The translations under genes and the position numbers were made by a program. From an uncultured Clostridia bacterium (GTDB lineage: Bacteria > Bacillota > Clostridia > Oscillospirales > CAG-272), in contig CALYSG010000065.1 in NCBI GenBank assembly GCA_945485605.1, forward strand, positions 1 to 9,319: a DNA stretch of 9,319 nt, in the 5' to 3' direction. Below are positions 6,615 to 9,319 of the stretch, one piece after another (within the stretch, counting starts at the first letter, position 1; each line of letters starts with the position of its first letter). The notes under the pieces were generated by a model, which saw only the letters and a program-made list of their open reading frames with translations, did not search any database and was not told where the DNA came from.

Positions 6615-7689
6615 CTTTTATATCTCCTTCGCTATCTTTGCTTTCGGGAAGTGACGTATCATTCAGAAGGTCCGCGAGCCTTCCGGACACTCCGGCGATC
6701 GTTGCGAGAACCTTTGCGTAATCCATTCGCAGAGGCCCTATGACTCCGATCGCTCCGAGAGTCCTGCCGTCCCTTGTTGTGATCGGCTTGAATACTATAG
6801 AGGAATGATTCATAACCTTAACCGAGCTTTCGGAGCCTATAACAACATTTATGCTGTCGCCCTTTGCTCCCGAGACAATGTTAAGTATATCCTCTTTGTC
6901 CTCAAGCGCGCCGAGCATCTCTCGGAATTCCTCCGTATCCGAATATTCGGGGTACTGAAGAAGTCTGTCAACACCGGAAATCTTAAGCTCTCCGCGGTCG
7001 ACCTCATTCATCACATCGTATATGATCTTGATTATAGGTGTTATGAATTCCGAATCGGCACCGAGCTCGGATTCAAGCTCCATGATGATCGGCAGAGTTA
7101 TTTCCGACGAGTTGAGTCCCGCAATGTAGCGGTTAAGAAGTGTTATCAGCCTACCGAGCTTACCCGAGTCTATCCCGTTTTCCGCACGGATGCTTTTGGT
7201 CTTAACCGTCGAATTCGACATGACCATTACGAGTATGAAAGTATTGCTGTCTATTACGAAGCCCTCAAACCGTGTGACGGTAACGCCGGGGTTTCTCGGC
7301 TTCACGGCGATACCCGTGTAATTCGTAAGCGTTGAGGCGACCTTTGAGGCGAGAAGAAGGATCTGGTCGACTTCTTTCATCTTGACCTTTAATAGTTTGT
7401 TGATCTCCTCTATCTCACATGTCGTCATGGCATAGTCATGGGCGAGGGAATTAACGTAAAATCTGTATCCCATCTCGCTCGGCACACGTCCCGCCGAGGT
7501 GTGAGGCTGTTCAAGATAACCGAGAGCCTCGAGCTCCGCCATCTCGTTTCTGATCGTGGCGGAGGAACAGGCGATCTGCTTATTCTCCGTCAGAAATTTG
7601 GATCCGACCGGTTCGCCGGCTTCAATATGTGCTTCGACAAGCGCTTTAAGTATCCTACGCTTGCGCTCGCTGAGTTCATCTCCGAACAT
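6604..7689 (-). CDS. hrcA: Heat-inducible transcription repressor HrcA
   Basis: A 361-residue repressor that binds the CIRCE operator and, in the known family, needs the GroE chaperonin to stay folded. The winged-helix DNA-binding part is near the N-terminus: EPVGSKFL (26-33), CSSATIRNEMAELEALGYL (41-59) and QPHTSAGRVPSEMGYRFYV (61-79), all typical HrcA blocks. The C-terminal block TLGAIGVIGPLRMDYAKV is also present. The start at 7689 is chosen because AAGGAGGT stands 5 nt upstream and the protein then begins as other HrcA proteins do. The longer frame from 7719 would start at a GTG inside the CIRCE palindrome and lacks a ribosome binding site. It is first gene of the operon and overlaps grpE by 11 nt. 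By the usual model it autoregulates the whole operon. Confidence 0.97.
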   Translation of the reverse strand: MFGDELSERKRRILKALVEAHIEAGEPVGSKFLTENKQIACSSATIRNEMAELEALGYLEQPHTSAGRVPSEMGYRFYVNSLAHDYAMTTCEIEEINKLLKVKMKEVDQILLLASKVASTLTNYTGIAVKPRNPGVTVTRFEGFVIDSNTFILVMVMSNSTVKTKSIRAENGIDSGKLGRLITLLNRYIAGLNSSEITLPIIMELESELGADSEFITPIIKIIYDVMNEVDRGELKISGVDRLLQYPEYSDTEEFREMLGALEDKEDILNIVSGAKGDSINVVIGSESSVKVMNHSSIVFKPITTRDGRTLGAIGVIGPLRMDYAKVLATIAGVSGRLADLLNDTSLPESKDSEGDIKDGQ

Positions 7690-7694
7690 AACCG

Positions 7695-7702
7695 ACCTCC
7701 TT
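7695..7702 (-). promoter_or_regulatory. Ribosome binding site fixing the hrcA start
   Basis: AAGGAGGT on the minus strand is a full match to the 16S rRNA 3' end and lies 5 nt before the ATG at 7687-7689. It decides against the upstream in-frame GTG. Confidence 0.9.
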
Positions 7703-7712
7703 AATCGAGCCT

Positions 7713-7739
7713 TTAGCACTCAATGTGCTTAAGTGCTAA
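7713..7739. promoter_or_regulatory. CIRCE operator (HrcA binding site)
   Basis: On the plus strand TTAGCACTC (7713-7721), nine bases, then AAGTGCTAA (7731-7739). This is the CIRCE consensus TTAGCACTC-N9-GAGTGCTAA with one change (first base of the right arm, A for G). It lies a few bases after the predicted transcription start of the hrcA operon, the usual place for HrcA repression. Confidence 0.97.
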
Positions 7740-7750
7740 CCGATGCTATA

Positions 7751-7779
7751 ATATTACCTCAACCAACTTATTTTGTCAA
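7751..7779 (-). promoter_or_regulatory. Sigma-A-type promoter of the hrcA-grpE-dnaK-dnaJ-prmA operon
   Basis: Read on the minus strand, TTGACA (7774-7779) and TAATAT (7751-7756) are 17 bp apart, a perfect -35 and a near-consensus -10. Transcription should start near 7744, so CIRCE lies at the very start of the transcript. No sigma-B or sigma-32-like elements are seen, so heat control most likely comes from HrcA alone. Confidence 0.88.
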
Positions 7780-7870
7780 TAGATGACGGGCAAAAATATA
7801 TTAACAAAATGTAAATTGTAAGCAGACACATGCAAAGACCGCCAAAGCAACCGACACATATTATTATTGC

Positions 7871-7899
7871 TTGACAGAGGATGGAAAATACAGTATAAT
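7871..7899 (+). promoter_or_regulatory. Consensus promoter of the lipoprotein-mtaB transcript
   Basis: TTGACA (7871-7876) and TATAAT (7894-7899) with a 17-bp spacer match the vegetative consensus exactly. A second TATAAT overlaps the first by one base (7899-7904). It fires away from the hrcA promoter; the two -35 boxes are about 90 bp apart. That interval (7780-7870) is AT-rich and I see no further element in it. Confidence 0.85.
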
Positions 7900-7913
7900 A
7901 TAATGTATATTAT
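7895..7913. promoter_or_regulatory. Inverted repeat over the -10 of the lipoprotein promoter
   Basis: ATAATATA (7895-7902) and TATATTAT (7906-7913) are perfect 8-bp arms around 3 bp. The dyad covers the -10 box and the expected transcription start. It could be an operator, but in such A/T-only sequence chance is a serious alternative. Confidence 0.3.
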
Positions 7914-7933
7914 GGTGAAGGAGATCGACCGTT

Positions 7934-8230
7934 ATGAAAAGAAAAGCATTCGGCATTGCATCGGTATTGCTTGCCGTTATACTTCTGATAAGTGTTTTTG
8001 CGTCATGTACCGACGAGGGCAAGCAACCCGAAGTAGGCTCGACTTCTGAGAACACAGAGAGCGGAGTACCGTCGGACGGTCCGGGTGCAAATATCGGTTC
8101 TGACGAATCCTCACAGCCGGATGGCAACGGTGATAATACATTAAGCGGATCAGAAAGCGTTACCGACATAAAGCCCGATACCGACGAGTCGGGAACGACA
8201 AACGATGACGGTTGGTCAAAATACTATTAA
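7934..8230 (+). CDS. Small predicted lipoprotein of unknown function
   Basis: A 98-residue protein that I do not recognise. It opens with a lipoprotein signal: basic MKRK, a hydrophobic stretch (about 6-22), then a lipobox FASC with the modified Cys at 25. The mature part (25-98) is low-complexity, rich in Ser, Asp, Gly, Glu, Thr and Asn, strongly acidic, with no cysteine after the lipid anchor and no visible domain; it ends in GWSKYY. It is probably a disordered surface-anchored peptide. GAAGGAG lies about 10 nt upstream of the ATG, and a consensus promoter precedes it. The stop is one nucleotide before the mtaB start, so they form one transcript. It may be the short remainder of a longer lipoprotein, or act as a leader for mtaB translation. 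The existence of the gene is well supported; its function is not. Confidence 0.7.
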   Translation: MKRKAFGIASVLLAVILLISVFASCTDEGKQPEVGSTSENTESGVPSDGPGANIGSDESSQPDGNGDNTLSGSESVTDIKPDTDESGTTNDDGWSKYY

Positions 8231-8231
8231 T

Positions 8232-9319
8232 ATGGAATACACTCTCGGAATATACACTCTCGGCTGCAAGGTTAATCAATATGAGAGCGAGGCTATAGCG
8301 GAAGCGGCGGAAAACGCGGGATTTACCATCTGCGACCCGTCGGAGAGATGCGATGTTTACATAATCAATACCTGCACGGTTACGGGCGAGAGTGACCGTA
8401 AGTCCCGTCAGTTCATACGTCGTGCGATATCGGAAAACGCTTCTGCAACGGTGATCGTTACAGGATGCCTTACGCAGGTCTCTGCTGATTCGGTGGCGTC
8501 TATAGAAGGCGTGGACTACATTTGCGGTTGCCGCGACAAATTGCGCACGGTTGACGCGGCACTGAGGCTCGTAGGCAGGGAAAAACTTCCGCATCCCATC
8601 ATCGAGGTAGACGATCTTACCGGTGCGGGCTTTGAGAATATGAGCATAAAGAGCTTTCCGCGTACGAGGGCTTATATTAAAATTGAAGACGGTTGCGAGT
8701 CGAGCTGTACCTACTGCATAATTCCGCGTGCTCGGGGGAGCATAAGATCAAAACCCGCAAAAGATGTGCTTTGTGAGGTCGCAAGGCTGAAGGAGAGCGG
8801 TTGCCGCGAGGTGGTACTTACAGGGATCGAAACTGCCGCTTACGGAAGGGAATTCGGAGACGGATACCGCCTTTCAGAACTCCTTGCCGATGTTGATGAG
8901 ATAGCCGGAGCCGATATGAGAATACGTCTCGGTTCGCTCGATCCGTCGCTTTTCAGAAAGGATTTCGTTACAAAGATAGCGCATCTCGGATCGATAGCGC
9001 CTCACTTCCATCTTTCGATGCAGAGCGGAAGCAGCAGCGTTCTCGCAAGGATGAAGAGAAGATACAACGCCGATATGGCACTTGAAGGCATAGAACTGCT
9101 GAAAACCGCAATTCCCGACGTGCAGCTCACCTGCGATATTATAGTGGGATTTCCCGGCGAGACGGAGGATGAGTTTTCCGATACACTTGATTTTATGAAA
9201 AAAGTCGGATTCCTTGACGCGCATATCTTTTCGTACAGCCGCAGGGAAGGGACTCCGGCGGCATCGATGGAGGGGCAGGTTCCACCGGAAATTAAGCATG
9301 AACGCTCGGCAAGGCTTAT
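8232..9319 (+). CDS. mtaB: tRNA (N6-threonylcarbamoyladenosine(37)-C2)-methylthiotransferase MtaB (3' end beyond window)
   Basis: The frame is open from the ATG at 8232 to the window end (362 codons, no stop), so the gene is partial. MtaB adds a methylthio group to t6A37 in tRNAs that read ANN codons. The N-terminal MTTase domain starts YTLGCKVNQYESEA with cluster cysteines 12, 48 (INTCTV) and 79 (VTGCL). The radical-SAM motif is Cys155-x3-Cys159-x2-Cys162 (GCESSCTYCIIPRARG). LTGIETAAYG (197-206), HLSMQSGS (260-267) and DIIVGFPGETEDEF (302-315) follow. KVNQYES and LTGIE favour MtaB over MiaB or RimO. About 70-90 residues, including the TRAM domain, should lie beyond the edge. The ATG is one nucleotide after the lipoprotein stop and has no evident Shine-Dalgarno, so translation probably relies on coupling. 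It is convergent with nothing here and divergent from hrcA. Confidence 0.93.
   Translation, partial: MEYTLGIYTLGCKVNQYESEAIAEAAENAGFTICDPSERCDVYIINTCTVTGESDRKSRQFIRRAISENASATVIVTGCLTQVSADSVASIEGVDYICGCRDKLRTVDAALRLVGREKLPHPIIEVDDLTGAGFENMSIKSFPRTRAYIKIEDGCESSCTYCIIPRARGSIRSKPAKDVLCEVARLKESGCREVVLTGIETAAYGREFGDGYRLSELLADVDEIAGADMRIRLGSLDPSLFRKDFVTKIAHLGSIAPHFHLSMQSGSSSVLARMKRRYNADMALEGIELLKTAIPDVQLTCDIIVGFPGETEDEFSDTLDFMKKVGFLDAHIFSYSRREGTPAASMEGQVPPEIKHERSARL

Noticed and set aside
6805..7335. A 176-codon plus-strand frame antisense to hrcA
   Set aside because: It is a shadow of a well-supported gene with no promoter or ribosome binding site.
7690..7719. Ten-residue N-terminal extension of HrcA from a GTG at 7717-7719
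   Set aside because: The GTG lies inside the CIRCE palindrome, has no Shine-Dalgarno, and the ATG at 7687-7689 has a perfect one and gives the usual HrcA N-terminus.
8160..8594. Minus-strand frame antisense to the lipoprotein and mtaB start
   Set aside because: mtaB is supported by cluster-binding cysteines and radical-SAM motifs on the plus strand; the antisense frame has no start signals.
1..9319. CRISPR arrays, insertion sequences, tRNA or rRNA genes, prophage genes
   Set aside because: No regularly spaced repeats, transposase, terminal inverted repeats, tRNA-like cloverleaf or phage genes were seen on either strand.

Overview
The window is an ordinary chromosomal stretch of a low- to mid-GC Firmicute, most likely a member of the Clostridia. 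The reasons are a HrcA/CIRCE-controlled hrcA-grpE-dnaK-dnaJ-prmA heat-shock operon, strong AGGAGG-type ribosome binding sites, vegetative TTGACA-17-TATAAT promoters, an AbrB/SpoVT-type regulator, and MtaB of the Bacillus YqeV kind. I cannot name the genus from sequence alone.

Left part (1-1888, plus strand): one consensus promoter drives three tightly coupled genes. They encode a small AbrB/MazE/SpoVT-fold DNA-binding protein, an ABC ATPase and a six-helix ABC-2 permease. This looks like a self-regulated export module of unknown substrate. It ends in a perfect 14-bp hairpin (1871-1903) with A-tract and T-tract flanks, which can also stop the operon arriving from the other side.

Middle part (1921-7780, minus strand): a complete heat-shock operon reads right to left from a consensus promoter and a CIRCE operator (7713-7739). 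It runs hrcA, grpE, dnaK, dnaJ, prmA. HrcA represses the operon. GrpE, DnaK and DnaJ are the Hsp70 machine, and PrmA methylates ribosomal protein L11. hrcA and grpE overlap by 11 nt. The dnaK-dnaJ gap holds three consecutive hairpins that could set the DnaK:DnaJ ratio.

Right part (7781-9319, plus strand): a divergent consensus promoter drives a small predicted lipoprotein. One nucleotide after it comes mtaB, the radical-SAM tRNA methylthiotransferase, which is cut by the window end. In Bacillus subtilis prmA, rsmE and mtaB follow dnaJ. Here rsmE is absent from that place, mtaB sits divergently upstream, and the ABC module occupies the downstream side, so the neighbourhood has been rearranged.

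I do not see a new defence, mobile or otherwise undescribed system. The points most worth a second look are a Gly-to-Val change in the SAM-binding motif of PrmA, the hairpin series between dnaK and dnaJ, the lipoprotein-mtaB coupling without a visible Shine-Dalgarno, and AT-rich dyads over the two plus-strand promoters.
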